Of a stretch of DNA of 64,000 bases, positions 35,996 to 46,900 are shown piece after piece (position 1 is the stretch's first letter; every line of letters starts with the position of its first letter). The notes below the pieces were generated by a model. The model saw nothing but the letters and a program-made list of their open reading frames with translations, was not told where the DNA came from and did not search any database. Source of the stretch: Buxus sempervirens. Its lineage: Eukaryota; Streptophyta; Magnoliopsida; Buxales; Buxaceae. A program made the translations under genes and the position numbers. The stretch is taken from the NCBI GenBank assembly GCA_947561395.2, contig OX387192.1, forward strand, positions 9,336,221-9,400,220, read 5' to 3'.

Positions 35996-37690
35996 GGTGC
36001 CTCTAACGCTGTCAAACGATAACCATAAAATCTTCATTTCCACCTCGATTGGGGTGCCGTTTGGACCATAGCTTCTCTAACTTATATTTAACCAACTTAA
36101 ACACTTTAAATACTCGGGTTTGAACAAATGATGGCGTTGGTTACTATTTTAACTTTCATCTTGACGTTTTGCTTATAGACCATCATCCATCCAATCTTTC
36201 TTTCATCCTACTTTTGCACATCTGACTATACTCTATTCTTTAATTTACATTTATGCTTATAAACTAGTTCAAAATACAAGATGTACAATTCGATACATAT
36301 TCATGCTTTCAATTTTATGTGCCATGGGCATACTCTGAAGCTTTGGGACCAACTGTTTCACATCATAAGTTCTTGGCCAAGTATTAGGTTCTATTAGAAA
36401 CAAGAATCCATAGCAAGTCTCTGCACCTGATACTAACAATAAGCATTTATCTGAAACAAGATATATATTTATGGAAAGCCCAAAAGTGGCCAGAAAACAT
36501 GGAGATGGCACTATGGTTTGTGGAAGTGCAAGGTGCAAAAGGGATTATCATGGTTAATGCATGGACTATTCCATGCGTGACTTGAACAAGTACATTAATT
36601 ACAATTGTCGAACCAAAGTAATAGATATATACAATCCTTCCATCATCAAACATTTTCAAAAACCTATATCCACATGCCCAAAAAACCTACATCCACATCC
36701 AAAAAATATACATCCACATCCAAAAAAAGAGACATCATATCCAAAAAATATACATCCACCACTGCCACTAGGGCCAATAACATAACTACAAACAGCCCTT
36801 GGACCGGGAGCATGTGCGAGGAGGACCCCTTCTACCATCCGCTGCACGTGGACCTGGCGCTTCTTTAGGAGCTACATGTCGCTTCCCTTCTTGATCATCG
36901 TCAGCCTGATTGAGGAAAAAGTCTACCAACTCCTTGCCAGCAAGTCAACTTCAACATTTAAAGCATCTGTATGAAAGTTCATATCTGGAGGAATCTCAAC
37001 TACAAATATCAACTAGGATGCCATTAAAACTAATACAGACCCTATGCAAAGAGTTAAGGTTATTACTGGTAGAAGTACCAATTACATCATCTTGGATTAT
37101 ATTGTTTTTGGTGAGTTGATTTTTATTGGGCCTAATTCACACATCAAACTCCATGTAACAAGTCAGACAGACCACTAGTAGATTGGTTTCCACCAATTAG
37201 ATCTCTAATTTCTTTTCTTATAACAAGTATGTAAATATATACTAAGGAAGTGCTTGCTATTCTATTTTCCACTTAAGGACTAAATTAATTGCATAAGCCT
37301 TTCTACTTTTGACTTGTCTTCTCACACAGTTCCTTCAACTTTTGCTCATCAAGACTGATATCTAAACTGAATAGTGTCCCAGTAAACATTTAAAGGAAAA
37401 GATAAACGAAATCTCGCACAACAGTAGAAGCCCTGAAGCGACAGTCGAGAGAGAATGTCCGAGCCCTATCGCAAATAGAGGGCCTTGCAAAGAGACACAG
37501 AGACCGAGGAGACGATAACGAGACGGGAAGAAGAACGAGAGCGGAAGAGGAGAAGATGATTCGGTTGAAGGAGTTTACCTTGAGGACGAAGACCAACAGG
37601 GGTTTAGCTTGAGGACGAAGACTGCTTGAGGATGAAGACCAACAGGGTTTAGCTTGAGGATGAAGACCGACAGGGGTTTTGAAAAAAATA
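35996..37690. other. Interior of Pack-MULE 2 downstream of PDCD5
   Basis: Frames on the minus strand at 36269-36538 (MHLALPQTIVPSPCFLATFG...) and 37390-37596 could be remnants of a second captured gene, but I do not recognise them. Short tandem phrases occur at 36660-36760 (atccacatccaaaaaatata) and at 37575-37680 (gaggacgaagaccaacagg). Confidence 0.35.
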
Positions 37691-38670
37691 GGGATTTTGA
37701 AATTTGGGCGGAATCCTGATTTCGCCCAAATTCATTTTCGTACGAAAACTAACGACGGACGGCGTCGTTAGTTTTCCGTCGACTAACGTTCCCAGCGAGC
37801 GTTTTTCGTTTTTTAAACGTTGGGGACGCGTGTCGCGTCCTTGTGTTGCGTTATACGAAACGCAACACCATTAGACACAGAAGATGCGGGTCGTAATTAT
37901 TAAGCATAAGCCGCGTCAGCCCGAATCCTCTCTTTTGTATCGTCGTTCGAATGGTCATTCGAACGACGATTCAGCGACACGTGTCCAGGCTTTTAAACGA
38001 AAACGAAAACGGCAATTAACCACAATAGCCTCGTTAGTTTTCGTTTTCGGCCGTGAGCCGTTCCTTTTCATTTTCGGCCGAATGTTTAATAAGAACCATT
38101 CGACCGTGGTTCGGCCGAATGGATTTTCTCCTTCCTATTGCGCCTGCGAAACACGAAACGAACGAAGTTTTCAAAACTCCCTCCTTTGTCTTCTCCGATT
38201 CCTGTTGCGCGCAGACGATTGAAATTTATTGATTTCCCCTCACGTTTGTTAGAGAAGAGAATGATTGATTTGCCCCACCCACCGATTGAGTTCAAGTTGA
38301 TTAATTGTGTGAGACTGTAGATTCAGGTGCTTCTTCTTCCCCATTTGGTTTCTATCGACCTGGCAATTCATCTAAATTTAACTGTGCAACATTGTACATT
38401 GCGTTCAGGTTGATTAAATTGTCTGAAGGAGTTCATACCTGACATCTTGAGGAACTGCCCGAATTTTGGGAGCTAACGGCTTGAAGGAGTTGCTTCGGAA
38501 TCGAGTTGGGCAAACGGTGAACGTTTAAATATTTTTGAAAATGCATGGAATGAATTATTTGCTTTTTCACTATCAAGTAATCTTCAAGTGACATTGTGTT
38601 TCTTCGTTTTTTTTTTTTGTTAGTAAACCTAGATTCTATATTCCAGATTATATTCCATATCCTATTTGGG

Positions 38671-39002
38671 ATGGTGTTTGATTCAGAAGACGACGCACAT
38701 CAGTTTTATAATGAGTATGCAAGACGAACTGGTTTCGGAACAAGAAAAGACTTACAGCACAAGCATCAACGTACGGGCATCCTCCTGGATAGGGTTTTTT
38801 GTTGCTCAAAGGAAGGTTATCGTCGGACAAATAAAAGGGATATGGCGGTTGTAAAACATCGTGCAGATACAAGGACTGGGTGTAAGGCAAGAATAAAAAT
38901 TGTATTGGAAGCGAGTGGAAAATATATAATTACACAGTTCGAGGAGGGGCATAATCATGAGTTACTTTTGCCAAGCATGGTCCATATGTTACGATCGCAT
39001 CG
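38671..39002 (+). CDS. FAR1-domain transposase, N-terminal part
   Basis: MVFDSEDDAHQFYNEYARRT, RVFCCSKEGYRR, TGCKARIKIVLEASGKYIIT and FEEGHNHEL form the FAR1 DNA-binding domain (WRKY-GCM1 zinc-finger fold with Cys/His ligands). The frame is open upstream to 38596, but the domain starts at about 38647-38671, after a likely splice acceptor (attccag at 38640-38646). Coding stops being transposase at 39002, inside the codon following SH, where the 5' LTR of element B begins. Confidence 0.85.
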
Positions 39003-39099
39003 TGTAGACACCCCAAATTGCACTACAGAATGAGAAAGTAATAAAAACATGTAATTAGAACTTAAAACAGGTCAAAAATGCATAAAAATCGACTAAGCA

Positions 39100-39215
39100 G
39101 GCTTTGCCCGTATTTCATTCACGGGCCGGTCGCGCCCGAGATCGCTCTACGGTCAGGCGCGCCCGTATTGAAAATACGGGCACCGTTAGACCGTAACTCA
39201 TTTACGGTCACTAAA
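39100..39215. promoter_or_regulatory. ACGGGC/ACGGTC word array in U3 of element B 5' LTR
   Basis: gcccgta, cacgggc, tacggtc, gcccgta, tacgggc, gaccgta and tacggtc lie in about 110 bp, arranged as inverted pairs upstream of the TATA box. Confidence 0.6.
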
Positions 39216-39409
39216 GACTCGTGCGAGTTTTATCCTTCTCTCGATTTCCGAGCTTTATCTTTAGTCCAATATATCTCTAAATGAGCGAATTACGTATTTT
39301 ATTCGCTGAAGCCACCTTGGTTGGCTATGGATGGGCATTATCTTGTGTTTAACTCAAATTGAAACTCTATCTTGCCAAACCTTGGACCAACCATACCCCT
39401 GGGTTTGCC

Positions 39410-39417
39410 TATAAATA
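39410..39417 (+). promoter_or_regulatory. TATA box of element B 5' LTR
   Basis: TATAAATA followed by gagggcc. The identical box is at 61399 in the 3' LTR. Transcription would start about 30 bp downstream. Confidence 0.8.
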
Positions 39418-40804
39418 GAGGGCCTTTCCTCAAGCAAAAGGCCACGAAAATTTGAAGTCTAAGAAGCTCCAAGAGAAGAAGAGGAACCCCTGCTGCTTTG
39501 CCTGCTCAATCAAGGTAAGTCCCTTTTCCCTTTTATTTTCTGTCTTCAATTCTAGATGTAATAGGATCATCTCTATTGCTGTAGAATAAGGCCATATCTT
39601 TTGTACTTGTATTCCTAAACTTGTCTCTAAGTACCTCAAGAGTCTCTCTAGCCGTAAAACGTGAAGAGAGAGCTAGGGGAAAAGAGAACAAGTGGATCCC
39701 TAGAATAGAACCCCATATCTGTTTTTCCTTTTTTCTAGAATAAAGCCTCTGATTGTGTTTGTATAACCAAACCTATCTCCAAGTACCTCAAGAATCCTCT
39801 CTAGCCGTAAAACGTGAAGAGAGAGCTAGGGGAAAAGAGAACAGGTGGATCCGTAGGGTAGACCCCCATGTGCTCAAATTTGTGAGATGTGGCTGTTTTA
39901 AATATCCTGATCATGTTTTAATGCTTTTTATGATATATCTGAATGAATAACATGAATCTATGATGTTTATAGCATGAGATCCCCACTTTTTTATAAAATT
40001 TGGATTTTCCACATATTTGCACCTACAGCACTGTTTTCGTGATTTTCGTGATATTAGGCTAAGATCTTGGATTTATCATGATCAATATGGTAGATCTGGA
40101 TCCAAAAGCCTGAAAGTAAATTCTAGGGTTTCATGATATTGTTTTTGAATCGTTTTTCATTATTGAGAGAAGACCCTACGGTCTAAGTTCTCCCCTTTTG
40201 GTGTTCTTCATTAACGTGGGTATTTTTGGTTTTGATTTTCAGATTTAATGTGAAATTTGGGCTATATCTATGACCTGAACTATTCAAGTTCAATTTTGAA
40301 ATATTTTATAAAAATCATATTTTTCTAGATTTCTAGAATTTGACTTGAAGCCAGATTTTTGGATTTTTACTTTAAATTGATTTTATTTGATTTTATCTTA
40401 ATTTTGTGTTGATCATGAAACCCTAGGAATGGTATGATCATATTTGAAAGTTCTGGATCAATCAGGCTATTCATATGAAAAAACCATACAATTTTTGTCT
40501 TTTTGTGATTTCATGATTTTTATAGCAAGCCTTTTTTCTTTGAAAAACATGAACAATGCCTGGCAACCACCTTGTGTGGATGAATAGGGGTGCCTAACAC
40601 CTTCCCCTGTTCATAACTTAATCCCCTTACCCATCTCTGGTTGTTTTTTTAGGAGGGTTATTTTTACCCTAAAATTGCCTTTTGTGCTTATTTAATATTT
40701 TGGTGTCCATTCACACCTAAATTGAATGGTGGCGATTCTTTGTTTAATTTAATCCGTGTGATGATTGAGGAAGTCATTAATTTGATTTTTTCCCATGTCT
40801 CACA

Positions 40805-40825
40805 ACTGGCGACTCTACTGGGGAC
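40805..40825 (+). other. Primer binding site of element B (tRNA-Arg type)
   Basis: actggcgactctactggggac immediately follows the LTR. TGGCGACTCTACTGGGG is complementary to a tRNA-Arg 3' end with one or two mismatches, depending on the isoacceptor copy. Confidence 0.85.
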
Positions 40826-41199
40826 TTGAGGATTTGAGCCTTTTGGTGTTTTAGTTCATGTTTTTGATATTTTTTGATTTGCTTGCTATTTTGTGTTCTT
40901 AAGCATGTTGGGTATGTTTTAAATCTGAATTATTGCTTAAGAATTCATGGGGGTAGAAACATGCTTAATTTTGATTTATAGGATTGTTTCCACAAACATG
41001 CATAGGGGAGGTCTGTTTTGCTAAACCATGTTTATTTCTTGCTATATTTTTATGATAGCATGTTTTAATTTTCAGCATGATCTCCATGATGATTTTTGGT
41101 GTATAACATGATCATATGTTTGCATGAATAGATGATTTTTTATGAGCATGTTTTAGGTGCTATAGGATTGCTGTATTTACTTGTTTATTTTAAATATGC

Positions 41200-41880
41200 T
41201 TTCCTATTATGCCTTGGTTTGTTTATGTATGGCTGCGAAAAGAGTGGCAAGGGTTTGGGACGTTGTGAATGCACCCTATTTTTACAATGCACTATGCACA
41301 TTTATTTTTACACAGCCTACCCTTAACCTATAGGAAGTTGAACCCGAATGTGTGTAGCTTGGTGCAATAAGGTCGATATTTCGGAAAGCGAAAGTGAAAA
41401 CATTCACCTTAGAACTTTGAGTTAATGATGTGATGATAACGTGGATCTGGGATTCTGGTCATCGCTAGGCTTGAGTGCTAAGTTGCCATTAAGCCAAAAC
41501 CCAAAACCCCTACGCTTGAAGGTGGAGTTACATGTTTTTGGCCAAAGTACACAATTACGTGGGGATACGGGTTTGTATGATTGTGGGAAGGCCGTGTGCA
41601 TGGCTTACAAACCAGGGCATAATGCGGATGCCATATTGAAGGTAAACAAGGTAACAAGGTAATCCTATTGTTTTGCATTATTTTCATGTCATAGGGGTAT
41701 CATGGTGCCCATTGGTTCGGGATAAAATTGGTCCCAAAATATGCATAGTTTCTAAAATTGGTGCAGCCCATAGGAAGAGTTTCTAACTCTGTTTAGAATC
41801 AATCCTACCCAATGTTCATACAAGAGGCAACAAAAGGGTACCAAATTCTTGAGTATGGTGTCAATTTGGAGGGTACATGT
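41200..41880 (+). other. Conserved leader block of element B
   Basis: Reverse-orientation counterpart of 4430-5070 in A and 23160-23790 in D. It contains gcgaaagtgaaaacattcac and catggcttacaaaccagggc. It is followed by AT-rich leader to about 42020. Confidence 0.6.
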
Positions 41881-42019
41881 GCCTTCCTAAACATGTATTT
41901 TAGCAAAAAAGTCAAAGTTCACTTTGGGATAGTTTAGAAGCCCTGCACTGGGTGAACCGTATGTTTGGATGAGCAATCAAAGTATCAAACCGTGAAAAAA
42001 CTGAGAAAACATAAAAGAG

Positions 42020-42165
42020 CTCCGTAAAACCGTATTTAATACACGGGCTGGGCTCGTCCGTATTAGTTATACAGGCGAAGCTCGCTCGTGAATTTCATAC
42101 GGTCACGGCTCGCTCGTAATTTGAATACGGGCAGGGCTGGACCGTACTGTGTATACGGTTTCCAC
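42020..42165. promoter_or_regulatory. ACGGGC/ACGGTC word array in element B leader
   Basis: cacgggc, ccgtatt, tacggtc, tacgggc and gaccgta words lie between the primer site and the tandem array, matching the array at 4138-4275 in A. Confidence 0.6.
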
Positions 42166-42294
42166 GGAAAATTCAATTTTAATCAGTTTTTCCCACTAAA
42201 TCTTATTCCTTTAACCTTTAAATAATGATAAAGGGAAATGAGTTTGAATAAAATGCTTCAAAAAAAAAATAAATGAATAAAAACAAATGTGAGA

Positions 42295-43050
42295 GAAAAT
42301 CCTTTAGGCCTCTGAAAGCCTTTGAATTTCAGACTTTTTCTCAAAAACTCCTTGGGCCTCTGAAAGCCTTTGAATTTCAGACTTTTTCTCAAAAACTCCC
42401 TGGGCCTCTGAAAGCCTTTGAATTTCAGACTTTTTCTCAAAAACTCTTTGGGCCTCTGAAAGCCTTTGAATTTCAGACCTTTTTCTTTTGGGCCTCTGAA
42501 AGCCTTTGAATTTCAGATCTTTTGGGCCTCTGAAAGCCTTTGAATTTCAGACCTTTTTCTTTTGGGCCTCTGAAAGCCTTTGAATTTCAGATCTTTGGGC
42601 CTCTGAAAGCCTTTGAATTTCAGATCTTTTGGGCCTCTGAAAGCCTTTGAATTTCAGCCCTTTTTCTTTTGGGCCTCTGAAAGCCTTTGAATTTCAGCCC
42701 TTTTTCTTTTGGGCCTCTGAAAGCCTTTGAATTTCAGACCTTTTTCTTTTGGGCCTCTGAAAGCCTTTGAATTTCAGATCCTTGGGCCTCTGAAAGCCTT
42801 TGAATTTCAGATTTTTTTTTCTCAAAAACTCTTTGGGCCTCTGAAAGCCTTTGAATTTCAGACTTTTATCAAAAATCCTCGGGCCTCTGAAAGCCTTTGA
42901 ATTTCAGACTTTTCTCAAAATATCCCTGGGCCTCTGAAAGCCTTTGAATTTCAGACCTTTTTCAAAAAAAACCCCCCGGGCCTCTGAAAGCGTTTGAATT
43001 TCAGATTATTTTCTCTCTATTGTTGGGACCTGTTGGAAGCCCTAGAATAT
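42295..43050 (+). repeat. Leader tandem array of element B
   Basis: About 17 copies of GGGCCTCTGAAAGCCTTTGA plus ATTTCAGA with variable T-rich spacers, followed by one tggaagccctagaatattcc word. Same unit as in A on the opposite strand. A poly-A and caaaaaacaaaaa stretch follows to 43100. Confidence 0.95.
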
Positions 43051-43259
43051 TCCAACAATTGCAAAAAAAAAAAAACAAAAAACAAAAAACAAAAAAGGAA
43101 GCAAATAAAGAAAAAATCCAAACTCGTGTTCACCCAGCTTGCACATAGGCATTCCTAGGCATGTGAATGAGATTAATTGGGCACTGATATTTTTTCTTTT
43201 ATTTTGTGCCAGGTACTAATACACTTGCAATCATAGCTCCTGTAACCAGATCAAGAGCT

Positions 43260-45460
43260 CGTGCGCATGAATCCCATTGAAGACGAAGCTGATGCTCCTC
43301 ATCCAGATGTTGTCCTACTCCAAGAACAAGTAGCAGGAGTAGCCCGAATGTTAGAGAACATATTGTCCGTGCAGGCCCAACAAGTGCAGGATCAACAAAT
43401 GCAGGCCCAAAACCAAGCATCCACTTCCAACCCTACACCTCCACCCCAAATCAATATTCGACCTCCAGTGCAACCAACTCCTGAGCCCGTCTATGAACCC
43501 ACTCCTGAACCTATACTGACCAGGGATGAGACAGCTGAGTCAAACAAGGCCAAGGAAAAGGAAAGGATAAGGGAAGAGGTTGAAAGAAAGTTCCTGCACA
43601 AACTGGAAATGATCCAAGATGAACTTAGAGAAGTAAAAGGGGTGAGCAACTACGGGGGCACCAACTTTGAGGACTTATGCCTATACCCCAATGTTAACCT
43701 GCCGGCTAAGTTCAAGTGCCCGGACCTAGACAAATATGATGGCACTGGCTGCCCCATGAGCCATCTGAAGTTATACTGTGGTGCCCTATGCCAGTTTGGG
43801 CGGGATGAGGGTGTTCTGATCCAGCTCTTCCAAAGGAGCTTAACTGGAACTGCCTTGAGATGGTTCACCACTTTAGACCATGGAAAAATCAGAAGATGGA
43901 AGGACCTAGTAGATGCCTTCCTAGCTCAATACCGGTTCAATTCAGAGATCGTACCAGACAGGTATGATGTAATGAGAATGAGCAAGGGAAGGGACGAATC
44001 TGTGAGACAGTACGCCAAGAGATGGAGGGAGACAGCCTCTCAAGTTAGGCCACCCATGCTAGAGCAGGAGATGATTTCCACTTTCATTAGCACATTGGGT
44101 CAACCATTCTACAGCCATTTGGTGGGTCAGACCACCACTAATTTTGCGGCTTTAGTACAAGTGGCCGACCGAATCGAAGACAGAATCAGGTCGGGTAAAA
44201 TAATTGACCACTCTACTATGGTCAGTCAGCAAGACCCTAATGTGAAGAAAGGAAGCGGGATTAAGAAGAATGGGAACAAGAAAGAAGGGGAGGTAAACAT
44301 GGTGCAGCCACCATCAGGCCCTAACAAGCCCATACAAATCAACATACTTGCTCATTTTCCTACTCCATCTCCATCTACCCAGGCCCATATGAAAGTTAAT
44401 GTTCCAGCAGCACTTTCAGACCAAAAAAGGGTTTTTACTAAGGAGGAAAAGGATGCTTATTTTGCAGCAAGGAGAAATAGGGTTTTTACCCCATATTCCA
44501 ATGACTCCTTCTCAGTTGCTGCCCACCTTATTGCAAGCAGGGTATATCACCTTAAGAGAACCCAATCTGAATGCACCCAAGGGGAGAAATTTTGACCCCC
44601 TCCACCACTTGTGATTACCACATGGGTGCACCTGGACACCCTACTGACAAGTGCTGGCCTTTGAAACATGCCATTCAGGATTTACTGGACCAGAATACCC
44701 TGTCTTTTAACACAGGGGCTCCCAATCCTCCTAGAACGGACATTGGCCAAAACCCATTGCCTCAGCATCATGGGGCAGGCCCCTCCAATGTTATAGGTGT
44801 CGTCTCCTCTGATAAAATAACCTTTGACCCATTCCAGTTAATTGCTCCAATAGGGACAACGGTCAAGGTTTATTTTAACAGAATAAATAAGGAAAAAGAA
44901 ATAAATGTAGTTTCAAAGGGGAATGATAGTGCTGCAAAGAACATTAGCTCATCTCTGGACCGGGTCTCGTCTCTCATGGCCCAAATGAACATTGCCAAAC
45001 CACCATTGGTCATCAATTGCAGTCCATCCACCTTTACTTCACCCATCCCGTCAAAACCACCATTGGTCATAAATTGTGACCACTTTAATGCATCAGTCAC
45101 TGCTGTGACCCCTCAACCAAAACAACTCCCACCATTGGTCGTTGATATCCCTTTCACTCAAATTTCATCATCTAAGTCTAAACTTCCTCCCTTGGTGATA
45201 AATGTCCCCAAGCCTTCCTACTCTGAATCGACTGTACCATGGAACTACAGTGAAGCTTTTACCACTACATGCCCTGCAGCTGAAAGCAAGGAAGAAGTGA
45301 ACCTCATGATGAGGTCAGGAAAAAGTGTAGGGATGGAAGATAAACAAAAGGAGATAGAGAAGGAGAAGGAAGAAGAAAAAAATAAAGGAAAGGCCAAGAT
45401 AGGGGATGATGCCCCTCAGGTAACCAATAGTGAGGCTGCTGACCTCATGAAGATAATAAA
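43260..45460 (+). CDS. Element B gag region (fossil)
   Basis: Begins MNPIEDEADAPHPDVVLLQE. The Gag core has RYDVMRMSKGRDESVRQYAK and the zinc-knuckle-like CDYHMGAPGHPTDKC. A Pro-rich and then Lys/Glu-rich tail follows. Nearly the same as element A's Gag. Broken. Confidence 0.92.
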
Positions 45461-46900
45461 AAAGAGTGAGTTCAATGTTGTCGAACAGTTGAACAAAGTC
45501 CCTGCCCAGATCTCAATACTTGGCCTATTGTTAAATTCTGAAAAACATAGGGACTCCTTGTTAAGGATACTCCAGGGGGCCCATGTGCCTAAAAATATTG
45601 AACCAGACCAACTAGGTCGGATGGTTGGGCAAATATTATCCCACAGTGTCATAACTTTTTCTGAGACTGAAATCAGCCCAGCAGGGTACCATCATGTAGA
45701 CCCATTGCACATAGCTGTACTCAGTAAGGGTTGCATGATAGCCCGGGTCTTGATTGATAATGGGTCGGCTCTCAATGTCTGCCCATTAGTAACCTTTGTT
45801 AAGCTCGGTCTGGAGCAAAACAAAATCAAACAGAATGGAAGAATCATAAGAGCATTTGACAGCTCTAAAACACACTCCCTAAGGGAGGTTGAACTGCTGG
45901 TCACAATTGGACCGTATATTTTTAACATCACATTTGAGGTGATGGATATACCTGCAGCCTTCAACCTACTCCTAGGAAGGCCGTGGATTCATACGGCTAG
46001 GGCTATACCATCTACCCTCCACCAAAGAGTCAAATATATCAAAGGGCAAAAGGTGATCACTGTCCTAGCCGAAAATTTGGTTCCCCCCATGTGGTCCCCT
46101 GATGCACCCTACATAAACATGGAAATGACTGCTGATAAGATGGCATTTCACTCTTTCCAATTTGAAACTGTTAATTTCATACCTGGGGGGTATCAGGAAA
46201 AAGAAGGAAAGTTAACCTGTGCTGAGAAGATGGTCAAGAATGTGCTGGAAAAGTACAACTTTCACCATGGAAAAGGTCTGGGGGTTAACCTGCAAGGAAG
46301 GATAGAACCAATAAAGGTTAAGAAGATGGTTCATAGCGCAGGATTGGGGTCCAAGCCGAGGAAATGGAGAAGTCAGAAGGAAATAGAAGACATAAAATTC
46401 CCACACATCAGGGAAACTTTTCCTAAGCTTTCTCACATGATTCAGCTGTCTCCTCCTGAGGATCAGTCCAAACCCCCATACTATAACATCAATCCATTCC
46501 AGAAACCCAACTCCTCAACCGTACAACCATATGTTCCACCTCCACCTCCACAAGCATTGGGTGGGCCTGGGCTACATACAGAACAGGAGCAGGACTTTTC
46601 TGAGGACCTTGGAGCATTCTTTGCCATGACAGAAGGCAACCAAGAAGAAGTAGCAGAGGAGCTACCTTTTATTGATTGGGCTGCAGTAGAAGTTCCATCC
46701 GGAACTGGCCCTACAGAAGAAACAGGAGACGCAACTCACCCAGTATTGGTGATTTCAGATGCAGACCCTGAGCTTGAGGAGCAGGCTTGTATCCCTGCCC
46801 CAGATTTTTTTATTCTGAACAATTGGGAGGAAACTCCCCTTACTTTTGAAGCCGCGTTTGTTTGGCAAACAAACATGGCTTCCAAAAAAAAACTCCATTA
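45460..46900 (+). CDS. Element B protease and G-patch-like region (fossil)
   Basis: Aspartic-protease core VLIDNGSALNVCPL and LLGRPWIHTARAIPSTLHQ (about 45740-46020), then HHGKGLGVNLQGRIEPIK, a G-patch-like segment (about 46260-46320). An acidic linker with NNWEETPLTFEAAFVWQTN leads to the RT part. Confidence 0.88.

Larger units (their letters stand above)
31918..37893. mobile_element. Pack-MULE 2 carrying PDCD5
   Basis: Terminal inverted repeats begin CAGCCCGCATCTTCTGTG on the left and the near-complement of this on the right (CGACCCGCATCTTCTGTG read inward). They extend about 200 bp, sharing gacgcgacacgcgtcc and aactaacgacg. A 9-bp target duplication, taattatta, flanks it (31909-31917 and 37894-37902). 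The TIRs are related to those of Pack-MULE 1 and of the MULE starting at 37917. No transposase is seen inside; the cargo is PDCD5 plus a 75-bp tandem array. Confidence 0.9.
39003..40804 (+). repeat. 5' LTR of element B
   Basis: Runs from TGTAGACACCCC to TCTCACA, 1802 bp. It holds the ACGGGC/ACGGTC array (39100-39215), a TATA box, and a tandem duplication (about 39628-39710 and 39778-39865) with ctctctagccgtaaaacgtg and gagctaggggaaaagagaac. Confidence 0.97.

Noticed and set aside
36269-36538. Minus-strand frame that might be a second captured gene in Pack-MULE 2
   Set aside because: I do not recognise it and cannot support a gene model, so it is only noted in the region entry.
42258-42509. 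Open frames on both strands with a repeated peptide
   Set aside because: They follow from the leader tandem array and have no coding signal.
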